Below are positions 1 through 6,739 of a stretch of DNA of 64,000 bases, piece by piece (position 1 is the first letter of the stretch; each line of letters begins with the position of its first letter). Made by a program: the position numbers and the translations under genes. The stretch is from assembly GCA_006954405.1 (NCBI GenBank), contig LVVQ01000001.1, positions 372,001-436,000 on the forward strand, given 5' to 3'. The stretch is from Candidatus Methanarcanum hacksteinii (GTDB lineage: Archaea; Thermoplasmatota; Thermoplasmata; Methanomassiliicoccales; Methanomethylophilaceae). Under the pieces are notes generated by a model, which did not search any database, had not been told where the DNA came from, and saw only the letters and a list, made by a program, of their open reading frames with translations.

Positions 1-288
1 AGATGCGAATGCAGATGTCATCTGCACGAGGATATCATCCTCCTCGACAGGGATATTCAGATCGGTGATGGGTTCTTCGTCACGTATGACTTCGATGATG
101 AAACGACCTTCGAGATCCTTCGCGGGTATCCCGATATCTTCCTCGTCGGGATATATGTCCACGGTTCCAGATCTGACCATTTGAATTTCGAGAGCCGTGA
201 GACTGAGGTTGTGGACATCCTCTATCCCATCTCTCAATGTGCGTCCTTTACAAGAAAGTGGTATTCCAGCCGGGCCGAATCTTATCAT
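1..288 (-). CDS. Endonuclease IV-like TIM-barrel protein, N-terminal part
   Basis: Only the first 96 codons are in the window; the gene runs off the left edge. The N-terminus (MIRFGPAGIPLSCKG, then a segment ending LEIQMVR) resembles archaeal deoxyribonuclease IV/xylose-isomerase-like TIM-barrel proteins (Nfo, COG0648), which cleave DNA at abasic sites. The metal-binding residues lie outside the window, so activity cannot be judged. A TATA-like GGATTTATAC (minus strand, about 323-332) lies roughly 40 nt upstream of the ATG, divergent from the ribosomal operon. It could instead be a non-nuclease sugar-isomerase-like relative. Confidence 0.7.
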   Translation of the reverse strand, partial: MIRFGPAGIPLSCKGRTLRDGIEDVHNLSLTALEIQMVRSGTVDIYPDEEDIGIPAKDLEGRFIIEVIRDEEPITDLNIPVEEDDILVQMTSAFAS

Positions 289-368
289 CTGTAATACACC
301 GTGAATGGGCTTATTGCATACCTGTATAAATCCATGTCGAGAAAATGATATAAGCATGATCGATCATC

Positions 369-392
369 GGCACGTACGCTAAGGTATGTGCC
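369..392. other. Hairpin in the divergent intergenic region
   Basis: Arms GGCACGTAC and GTATGTGCC pair over 9 bp with one G-U and a 6-nt loop. It lies between the divergent endonuclease-like gene and the L18e operon, upstream of the operon's TATA box. Whether it acts in DNA (operator) or RNA is unknown. Nothing else was found in 289-490. Confidence 0.35.
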
Positions 393-494
393 AGGCATAT
401 GTTGTACTCTGAAAATACATTCAGATTTGCATATTGACCGTATCCACTGTGGGCACTTTCCCTTCTTATTAGAGTAATGTAAAAGGGGGCAACC

Positions 495-502
495 TTTATT
501 AA
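495..502 (+). promoter_or_regulatory. TATA box of the L18e-L13-S9-RpoN operon
   Basis: TTTATTAA lies about 47 nt before the L18e ATG and predicts transcription starting near 525-530. A purine-rich GGGAGAG (534-540) then sits just before the start codon. This spacing fits archaeal TBP/TFB promoters. Confidence 0.5.
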
Positions 503-548
503 CAACGTCCCCATTGAGCGGTTACCCAATGTCGGGAGAGTCAGTAAA

Positions 549-917
549 ATGAAGCCACAGAGTTTCAACAAAACAGACCCTTCTCTCATTGCTTTGATCG
601 ATGATCTTAAAGCAAAAGAGAGGGAGAACGGGGCTGCTATCTGGCGAGACATTGCTAAGAGGCTCGAGAAACCCAGGAGGAACTGGGCAGAGACCAATCT
701 TAGCAAACTTGACAGATATGCCGAGGACGGACAGACGATCATAATCGCCGGTAAGGTCCTTGCGGCAGGTAGCATCAGTAAGAAGATCACAGTTGCAGCA
801 TATGCTTTCTCAGCAGCAGCGAAGGAAGCCATCGTAGCAGCAGGCGGAAAAGCTATCACGATTTCAGAGTTGGTAGCGGAGAACCCCAAGGGCTCTAACG
901 TCAGGATCATGAGGTGA
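549..917 (+). CDS. rpl18e: Large ribosomal subunit protein L18e (eL18)
   Basis: This 122-residue protein matches the short archaeal L18e family. Visible features are the basic N-terminal segment with KPRRNW and the conserved central VLAAGSISKKITVAAYAFS-type stretch. It is a structural protein of the large ribosomal subunit. It opens an operon with L13, S9 and RpoN, the usual archaeal order, and its last bases contain the GAGGTGAT Shine-Dalgarno that serves L13, so the two are translationally coupled. Confidence 0.97.
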   Translation: MKPQSFNKTDPSLIALIDDLKAKERENGAAIWRDIAKRLEKPRRNWAETNLSKLDRYAEDGQTIIIAGKVLAAGSISKKITVAAYAFSAAAKEAIVAAGGKAITISELVAENPKGSNVRIMR

Positions 918-922
918 TTTGG

Positions 923-1348
923 ATGGTTACAGTCATTGATGGAAGGAACGCAGTGCTCGGAAGGCTTGGAAGCGTCGTCGCAGAGAGGATCATGAACGGT
1001 GAGGAGATCGTCGTTGTGAACTCGGAAGCAATCGTCGTCACAGGCGAGAGAGATGTGATCTTCGCAGATTACAAAGCAAGAGTAGACCGTGGAGATACGA
1101 CAAAGAGGAAAGGACCGTTCTACCCCCGTAGGGCAGATCTTCTCTTCAAGAGGAGTGTCCGTGGAATGATCCCCTGGACGACAACGTCTGGTAGGGATGC
1201 ATTCAGGAGACTTCACGTGTTCGTAGGCACACCGAAGCAGTTCGAAGAGGTCGACAAAGAGAAGGTCGACTTCGCAATGAAGAAGGTCACAGGCAAATAC
1301 ACTACCCTTGGAGCGATCTCAAAGTTCCTCGGTTCAAAGGTTAGGTGA
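923..1348 (+). CDS. rpl13: Large ribosomal subunit protein L13 (uL13)
   Basis: A 141-residue uL13 homologue with the N-terminal VIDGRNAVLGRLGS motif and the central KRKGPFYPRRADLLFKRSVR RNA-binding stretch. I chose the ATG at 923 over the in-frame GTG at 914 because GAGGTGATTT (911-920) is a strong Shine-Dalgarno for 923 and would overlap the GTG. It belongs to the L18e-L13-S9-RpoN operon. Confidence 0.97.
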   Translation: MVTVIDGRNAVLGRLGSVVAERIMNGEEIVVVNSEAIVVTGERDVIFADYKARVDRGDTTKRKGPFYPRRADLLFKRSVRGMIPWTTTSGRDAFRRLHVFVGTPKQFEEVDKEKVDFAMKKVTGKYTTLGAISKFLGSKVR

Positions 1349-1353
1349 TTCCA

Positions 1354-1752
1354 ATGGATTGCGTCAACACAAGCGGAAAAAGGAAAACAGCAGTTGCAAG
1401 GGCAGTCGTGAAAGAGGGTACCGGTAAGGTCACCATCAACAAGGTTCCGATCGCATTGTACACACCCGAGCTTGCAAGGCTCAAGATCCAGGAACCCCTC
1501 GGACTCGCAGGAGACAAATCGGCAAAGGTCGACATCTCCGTTACAGTCCAGGGCGGAGGAGTCATGGGCCAGGCAACAGCTGTCAGGACAGCTATCGCAA
1601 GGGGTATGTGCGAATTCTTCAAGGACGACGAGCTCGAGGAGACATACAGGTCATACGACAGATCCCTCATCATCAACGATGACAGAAGGAAGCTGCCTAA
1701 GAACCCGATGGGTCCTGGTGCACGTGCAAAGAAGCAGAAGTCATACAGGTGA
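1354..1752 (+). CDS. rps9: Small ribosomal subunit protein S9 (uS9)
   Basis: A 132-residue uS9 homologue. It starts with the family's TSGKRKTAVARA segment and ends in the basic tail GARAKKQKSYR that reaches toward the P-site tRNA. The ATG at 1354 follows GGTGATT, which overlaps the end of L13; the upstream in-frame GTG at 1345 lies inside that Shine-Dalgarno and is less likely. Third gene of the operon. Confidence 0.97.
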   Translation: MDCVNTSGKRKTAVARAVVKEGTGKVTINKVPIALYTPELARLKIQEPLGLAGDKSAKVDISVTVQGGGVMGQATAVRTAIARGMCEFFKDDELEETYRSYDRSLIINDDRRKLPKNPMGPGARAKKQKSYR

Positions 1753-1761
1753 TTTGATAAC

Positions 1762-1953
1762 ATGATCATTCCCGTAAGGTGTTTCACATGCGGTAAGGTC
1801 GTTGGATCGGCCTATCCTGAATATGTAAGACGTGTTGGAATGGGAGAGGATCCTCAGAAGGTCCTCGACGACCTCGGTCTCGAGAGATACTGTTGCCGTA
1901 GGATGATCATTTCACACGCTAACCTCATCGAAGAGATCTCTACTCTTGGATGA
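1762..1953 (+). CDS. rpoN: DNA-directed RNA polymerase subunit N (Rpo10)
   Basis: A 63-residue protein with the full Rpb10/RpoN zinc-binding signature: CFTCGKV near the N-terminus and RYCCRRM around residue 43. It is a small structural subunit that anchors the Rpo3-Rpo11 assembly platform of RNA polymerase. It follows S9 by 9 nt, with an AGGTGATTTG Shine-Dalgarno overlapping the S9 stop, and ends the operon. Confidence 0.97.
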   Translation: MIIPVRCFTCGKVVGSAYPEYVRRVGMGEDPQKVLDDLGLERYCCRRMIISHANLIEEISTLG

Positions 1954-2006
1954 AGGGCTTGCGATTCATCTAAATCCAAACTTTTTACCTTAAACCTTTT
2001 ACACAT

Positions 2007-2082
2007 GGGCCCGTGGGGTAGCTTGGTATCCTTCTTGCTTGGGGTGTAAGTAACTCCAGTTCAAATCTGGGCGGGCCCACCA
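2007..2082 (+). tRNA. tRNA-Pro (GGG)
   Basis: A full cloverleaf can be drawn. The acceptor stem GGGCCCG pairs with CGGGCCC, with discriminator A at 2079 and an encoded CCA at 2080-2082. The anticodon stem CTTGC/GTAAG encloses loop TTGGGGT, giving anticodon GGG for proline codon CCC. The T arm carries GTTCAAATC. No intron is present. It follows RpoN by about 50 bp, with a TATA-like pyrimidine/A-rich stretch at 1980-2000. Confidence 0.95.
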
Positions 2083-2179
2083 GTATCTGTTGTGTTTTTA
2101 TTCTTGTTTCATGATAATATGACCAATGATTATGGTTGGATGTTAAATCTAAGTACATAGTTATAGGGAACGATGATTC

Positions 2180-3445
2180 ATGATGGTAACAAGGGGGGGG
2201 GGACCTGAGCATCTTTGGAAAGGGAAGAGGCTCTATTGCTTCAAATGCGGCCATCAGTGGATATCACGTTCTGAGACGAGGCCGAACGTCTGTCCGAAAT
2301 GTCACATCCGTCGTTATGATATCCCTCCTGATAAGTACACATGCAAGTCATGCGGAGCCGAATGGAAACCAGGATGTGTGGATGACATCTGTCCGAAATG
2401 TGGTCATGCGATCACGGAAGGAACGTCCGTAAGAGAACATTCATGCAATCAATGCGGTCACATATGGACATCTAGGAATTCTGAATCTCCAGTGAGATGT
2501 CCCAACTGTAAGACAAGGAATTGGAATGAACCGAAGGTCCCGCAGTTCCTTTGTCATAAGTGCGGTTATGTCTGGAAAAGTAGGATAGGGTATCCGAATA
2601 TGTGTCCTTCATGTAGATCCAAGAATTGGGATAAGGACACATTCAAATTGAAATGCTTCAAATGCGGCCATAAATGGGTGTTGAACGAGGGGATGGAACC
2701 CGATTCCGTCACGTCATGCCCTTCATGCAGATCAAAGAAATGGAATCAATTGCCGAATACATCCGAATGCGTCAGGTGCGGTAGATTATTCATCGTTGGA
2801 AGGAAGAGGAATGTCTGTCCGGAATGTCGCGGATCACCTGGATGTAAAAGATGCGAATGCGGTTTCTGTGGAGCTGAATGGATCTCGGAGAATGATAAGG
2901 AGGATGTCTGTCCGATATGCGGAGAGATATTGTCGAAGGAAGGTTCATCCGAGAAGTTGATCGAATTATGGAAGAATGAAGAGTATAGGCTGAACTATCT
3001 TTTCAAGGACGGTATCGGTTGTATATATCTCTGGAGAGGGAAGCGCCCAGAGGCATGCAGATACATGGAAAAGATGCTCGATAAGTGGAATCTTTCATTC
3101 AACACGGCCATAGGCCGTGCCAAGTCCGAAAGATACAGAAGATTTTGGGAATCAATCATAGAGGATATGCTGTCACACAAGGATGATTTCAGAGAGAACA
3201 TCCCATACTTGATGCGGCGTTTGAGATTGGATCCGAAGCAATCGGAGATACTTGCGTTGCATTTCACGGGAATGAGCCTTGAAACGATTTCTCTGAGATT
3301 GGGAAGACCCCTCAAGGATATCAGGCATGAATTCACGAGGATACAGGCCGCATACAATGAATGTGGGATAGTTGTGAACGATTCTGTGTACACTGAGAAT
3401 CCTATGTCGTTGTACGATCACAATCCACGAATCATTGGTACATGA
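2180..3445 (+). CDS. Seven-zinc-ribbon protein with C-terminal HTH
   Basis: The 421-residue product begins with about seven consecutive C-x2-C...C-x2-C zinc ribbons (residues ~12-250). Most have the form CxxCGxxW, then 10-20 residues, then CPxC. A helical part follows, ending in a helix-turn-helix resembling sigma-region-4/LuxR types (around LDPKQSEILALHFTGMSLE, residues ~350-390). The architecture suggests nucleic-acid or protein binding; no enzyme motif is visible. A run of ten G (2193-2202) lies just after the start codon and no alternative in-frame ATG follows it, so a one-base change would abolish expression. The next gene is a shorter paralogue. Function unknown. Confidence 0.8.
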   Translation: MMVTRGGGPEHLWKGKRLYCFKCGHQWISRSETRPNVCPKCHIRRYDIPPDKYTCKSCGAEWKPGCVDDICPKCGHAITEGTSVREHSCNQCGHIWTSRNSESPVRCPNCKTRNWNEPKVPQFLCHKCGYVWKSRIGYPNMCPSCRSKNWDKDTFKLKCFKCGHKWVLNEGMEPDSVTSCPSCRSKKWNQLPNTSECVRCGRLFIVGRKRNVCPECRGSPGCKRCECGFCGAEWISENDKEDVCPICGEILSKEGSSEKLIELWKNEEYRLNYLFKDGIGCIYLWRGKRPEACRYMEKMLDKWNLSFNTAIGRAKSERYRRFWESIIEDMLSHKDDFRENIPYLMRRLRLDPKQSEILALHFTGMSLETISLRLGRPLKDIRHEFTRIQAAYNECGIVVNDSVYTENPMSLYDHNPRIIGT

Positions 3446-3538
3446 AGTTACATAGATTCCTTAGATAGTAAATGGGAAGTCGAAAATGATACATTGTCTG
3501 TCATTTTGGATAGATAATCTATATGGTGATAACCAGAA

Positions 3539-4282
3539 TTGGTTGTATCATCCATTGACCAGGGGTGTGCAGGGTTGATCGATGAGAATGATTATCAGAT
3601 AGGAATGAGGCGTTTGGAACGCATCATAAATCAGAATCAGAGTTGTGAAAGCACTGACAATAATCCGATCAACCAATGCAAGCTCTGCGGATATGTTTGG
3701 AACACTGGGGGAAATAACGAGAAACCCAAGATATGTCCGTTATGCAGATCCACGCTATGGGATTGCGAAGAAGCCAGGAAGGTCAAGTGTTTAAGATGCG
3801 GATATATCTGGCTGACGAAGAAGAATCCTTCGAAGTGTCCATCCTGTGGGAGTAAGAGATGGAACAAGGAGACACTGGCGATCATCTGTAAGAAGTGCGG
3901 GATGCGCTGGGAGGACAAGGTGAAGGATGGGATCCCAATATCATGTCCTGTCTGTGGCGATCTTGAATCGGATGAGTATAAGGTCGGCAGGATCCGTAAG
4001 GAATCATTGAAGGACGTGACCGATCGCAGAAAGAGAAGCATTCCTTTGGATGAGAAAATCCTCAAAGAGATGTGGGATACCGAAGGCGATCTGTACAGAA
4101 CAGTCCTCTTAAGAAAACATGGGCTTACGCCAGAGCAAGCAGATATAATCGTCAGATTCGATCGTGACGAATCCGTCCCCGAGATCGCATCCAGCATGGG
4201 TATATCTGTATCAGAAGTCATGGATTCCGTGATTCAGTACATGAAGCTCTGCGAATCGCTGGGAGTAAAGTCATGGAACTGA
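3539..4282 (+). CDS. Three-zinc-ribbon protein with C-terminal HTH, paralogue of the preceding gene
   Basis: This 247-residue protein has three CxxCG...CPxC zinc ribbons (residues ~45-145) and a C-terminal HTH-like region (around LTPEQADIIVRF to the end), the same plan as the preceding gene with fewer ribbons. I kept the TTG start because GGTGAT (3525-3530) is spaced 8 nt before it; an ATG at 3605 is the alternative and keeps all ribbons. It overlaps the next gene by 10 nt, implying coupled translation. Role unknown; a DNA-binding regulator or RNA-associated factor is plausible. Confidence 0.75.
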   Translation: MVVSSIDQGCAGLIDENDYQIGMRRLERIINQNQSCESTDNNPINQCKLCGYVWNTGGNNEKPKICPLCRSTLWDCEEARKVKCLRCGYIWLTKKNPSKCPSCGSKRWNKETLAIICKKCGMRWEDKVKDGIPISCPVCGDLESDEYKVGRIRKESLKDVTDRRKRSIPLDEKILKEMWDTEGDLYRTVLLRKHGLTPEQADIIVRFDRDESVPEIASSMGISVSEVMDSVIQYMKLCESLGVKSWN

Positions 4283-4854
4283 TGTATGACAACAACTGTG
4301 GCCCGGTAGCAAGATATTCTGACGCACATCTGTTCCTGGTATTGGACATCCTTCAGAGGAGAGGGCATATCGGCAGGAAGGGATTGATGGAGGATACCGG
4401 ACTCGGAGAAGGAAGCACCAGAGGGATGCTCAAGGTTCTGAAGGATTGGAAATGGGTCGAGATAAAACAGACCGGTGTCTTCATCACGGAATTCGGCAGG
4501 CAGAGTTTCGAGAAATTCAAGATGAGATACACGGACGTTCTCAATGTGAATTATGCCGAGGGAAAATATCAGCAGGGGATCATCATCGAAGGTGTGGCCT
4601 ACAAGGTGACCAACGGGATGGAACAGAGGGATCTTGCCGTAAGGAATGGGGCGACTGGTGCCGCAACATTCGTGATGAGGGATGACAGAGTGATATTCCC
4701 GAAGAATTGGGATGTCGATAAGAACGATCCAAGATTCGCTGAGGAGATAAGGGCCGCCGGAATGAAGAACGAGGACGTATTGATCCTAGTGGATTCGAAC
4801 GATGCGAATCGGCTCAGGGTGATGGCAGCAGCGGTCGGATTGGCGATGAGATGA
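4273..4854 (+). CDS. Winged-helix regulator of the DUF4443 type
   Basis: A 193-residue protein. Residues ~10-75 form a winged helix (ARYSDAHLFLVLDIL..., then GLGEGSTRGMLKVL as recognition helix). The remainder resembles the ligand-binding-like part of archaeal DUF4443 proteins. It probably acts as a transcription regulator; its target is unknown. Its start lies inside the preceding zinc-ribbon gene, so the pair is co-expressed. The DUF4443 assignment is from memory of the family and is less certain than the winged helix. Confidence 0.7.
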   Translation: MELMYDNNCGPVARYSDAHLFLVLDILQRRGHIGRKGLMEDTGLGEGSTRGMLKVLKDWKWVEIKQTGVFITEFGRQSFEKFKMRYTDVLNVNYAEGKYQQGIIIEGVAYKVTNGMEQRDLAVRNGATGAATFVMRDDRVIFPKNWDVDKNDPRFAEEIRAAGMKNEDVLILVDSNDANRLRVMAAAVGLAMR

Positions 4855-5535
4855 GATCCTTAGGCTCTTGAGATCCTAGGGACACGAGGTTTCTTGAACA
4901 ATCTGCCGATGTGGCGACATCGACTATAATTTTCTATTTCTGTTGTGTAGGGCACATAGTTTATTCTATTCTCATCACTGAGTTTCATACAGAGAGTCGT
5001 CTTGCCTATTGGGGCGCACCCGTCGTTAATGTGACGGGACTGAGAGTGTGCTATAGGTGTCTGTGATAAGATGATTCGTTTTGCTATGGGTAAATGGCGG
5101 TGTTAGAAGTTTATGAAAATTCGGAATCGAATTCCGATTTTGCATAAATTATATTCAAACGGATTCATGCACAATCATGACTGTTTTGATTCAGAAATCA
5201 CATCAATAGTTGTGGTTCAAATCGATGTTTTAAACCCGATTCATTTTATAATAATTGTCTGAAATCAGACAATTTGTATGTTGGCCGTCGAATGGAGTAA
5301 GATTCGAACAGGGATTTATATGCTATGAAAATGCGTGTAGTTAGCAGACTTTGTTGGAAATGAATTGAGCGCTCGTATGTACATGGATAGAAGATTGGAT
5401 ACGAAAATTTCTGAGTATCTAACATTTCTTTCCAGTATGGGTTAGACGGGAATTCAAACAGAACAACAAAGGAAAGGTGGCTACAACATCACATGAGGTG
5501 TGTGCAGCGCGAGTAGAAGAATAAAGGAGAATAAG
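4855..5535. other. 680-bp AT-rich non-coding region with palindromes
   Basis: I see no convincing gene here. It contains a 6-bp hairpin (CCCGTC/GACGGG, 5019-5038), a 17-nt palindrome with arms TCGGAAT/ATTCCGA (5121-5137), and a 10-bp inverted repeat with 2-nt centre, arms AATTGTCTGA/TCAGACAATT (5253-5274). A TATA-like TTATATGC (5317-5324 region) lies about 40 nt after the last palindrome. If that is the promoter of the secreted-protein gene at 5536, its mRNA has a leader of nearly 200 nt. Confidence 0.55.
5253..5274. promoter_or_regulatory. Perfect 10-bp inverted repeat, possible operator
   Basis: Arms AATTGTCTGA and TCAGACAATT are separated by AA. The near-perfect dyad about 40 nt upstream of a TATA-like element fits an operator or activator site for the secreted-protein gene. 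It could also fold as RNA if transcription starts further upstream. Confidence 0.4.
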
Positions 5536-6543
5536 ATGAAGAGAATGAAGTTATTTGCTGCTTTAGCAGCAATCATGATGATATCATTCGCAGGAATTGT
5601 AGCAGTCAATACGTCGAGTGATTCCGATGCGTTCCAAGGTGCATCTTGCAACTGTTCAAAGATGACAACTACGTTCCATGTCTATGCAGATTCTGGATAC
5701 ACAATTCCTGCTGGAGCCAGTGAGATGGTCGGGGAGGGTTCGAATGCATATCTTGCATTAATCGATGCTATGGCAACATATAATGCGACGAATGGCACGA
5801 CATACATAGTTTCAGCCAGCGATAAGCCGTACGTACAAACTGGTAGCTATTATATGATGAACGAAAACTATGGAGACGTAACTGGGCTTTTCGGTCTGTC
5901 TGATAGTGGCAACGCTTCATGGAAAGAGTTCTATTGGAATGGAACGGCATGGACATCATGCAGTAAGGGTCTTGGATATTACAAGTCAGTAAGCGATGTT
6001 CCTGATGAATATAAGACAAGCAACATTGCTCTCTTTTACACTTCAGGCAATGATGGGCCCATTTCATCAGGACTCACCAATGTTATAAAGACCGTTGATT
6101 CATGTAAAGAGTTCGATGTGAGCATCTACATCACTGGAGCTGGAGTTACAAATCCTGGATGGATCACAGGAAGCGGATCTGATTGTTTCAAGGCATTCTA
6201 TAATGCGGCAAACAATGCAGGAATGCTTTCATCAGCATATAATTTCAACACTACGTATGATAACCAATACTATGGGTACGTAGACGAATTCATAGGGCTT
6301 GATGAAATATATGACGAGGATGAAGATGTCTACTATTCCTGGAGTCTCTTTGTTTGGGACGGAACACAGTGGGTCAGTGCTTTCTTCACGCCTGGGCATT
6401 ACACGCCTGGTACCGACACATACGTGGATGCTAATAACAATGCATTGACGTTGCAGACACAGTACATGATCTTGTCCTATGGGGCATGGACATCCACGGC
6501 ACCAGCTGTAAGTACGCCATTCCCAGTACACTCATGTGCTTGA
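5536..6543 (+). CDS. Secreted protein with two DUF4430-like domains
   Basis: The start at 5536 has GGAG (5526-5529 region) just upstream and gives a clean signal peptide (MKRMKLFAALAAIMMISFAG...), so I prefer it to the in-frame start at 5500. The mature protein of about 300 residues repeats one plan twice: a beta-rich segment, a helix with aromatic and Gly-rich stretches, then FYWNGTAW...GLGYY and, in the second copy, LFVWDGTQW...PGHYTPG. This resembles DUF4430-type extracellular domains, and a similar segment occurs in the large surface gene ending at 13842. There is no C-terminal membrane anchor, so it is probably released or loosely wall-associated. Function unknown. Confidence 0.75.
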   Translation: MKRMKLFAALAAIMMISFAGIVAVNTSSDSDAFQGASCNCSKMTTTFHVYADSGYTIPAGASEMVGEGSNAYLALIDAMATYNATNGTTYIVSASDKPYVQTGSYYMMNENYGDVTGLFGLSDSGNASWKEFYWNGTAWTSCSKGLGYYKSVSDVPDEYKTSNIALFYTSGNDGPISSGLTNVIKTVDSCKEFDVSIYITGAGVTNPGWITGSGSDCFKAFYNAANNAGMLSSAYNFNTTYDNQYYGYVDEFIGLDEIYDEDEDVYYSWSLFVWDGTQWVSAFFTPGHYTPGTDTYVDANNNALTLQTQYMILSYGAWTSTAPAVSTPFPVHSCA

Positions 6544-6569
6544 ACGAGGTGCTAGAGACAGAATAAAAC

Positions 6570-6635
6570 GGGGCAAGTGATTAAAAAATCACATGGAGGT
6601 AGCGGATGCGAAGGCTGACGTTACCTTCTTGCCCC
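6570..6635 (+). ncRNA. Candidate three-way-junction structured RNA
   Basis: A closing helix GGGGCAAG (6570-6577) pairs with CTTGCCCC (6628-6635). Inside it sit a hairpin with arms GTGATT/AATCAC and an A4 loop, whose first G is shared with the closing helix, and an 8-bp helix AGGTAGCG/CGTTACCT with one G-U (6597-6626). Together they form a compact three-way junction between two secreted-protein genes. No T-run follows, so it is not a standard terminator. It could be a small RNA, a processing element after the upstream gene, or a leader element of the gene at 6740. It matches no family I recognise. Confidence 0.4.
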
Positions 6636-6739
6636 ATCAAATTGAGGGCTTAGGATCTCAAAGATCGAAGTATTTCTCTTGGATGAGAATTAGGGTGTTC
6701 AATCGCCTTGCTTCGGATTTTGTGACGTAAGCAGATGAA

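Noticed and set aside
311..1216. 301-codon minus-strand frame antisense to L18e and L13
   Set aside because: It lies opposite two certain ribosomal protein genes, lacks a ribosome-binding site, and its sequence has no recognisable family; it mirrors their codon structure.
6570..6635. tRNA or tRNA-Pyl gene
   Set aside because: There is a stem like an acceptor, but no T arm (GTTCGAATC), no discriminator/CCA pattern and no anticodon stem-loop of the right geometry.
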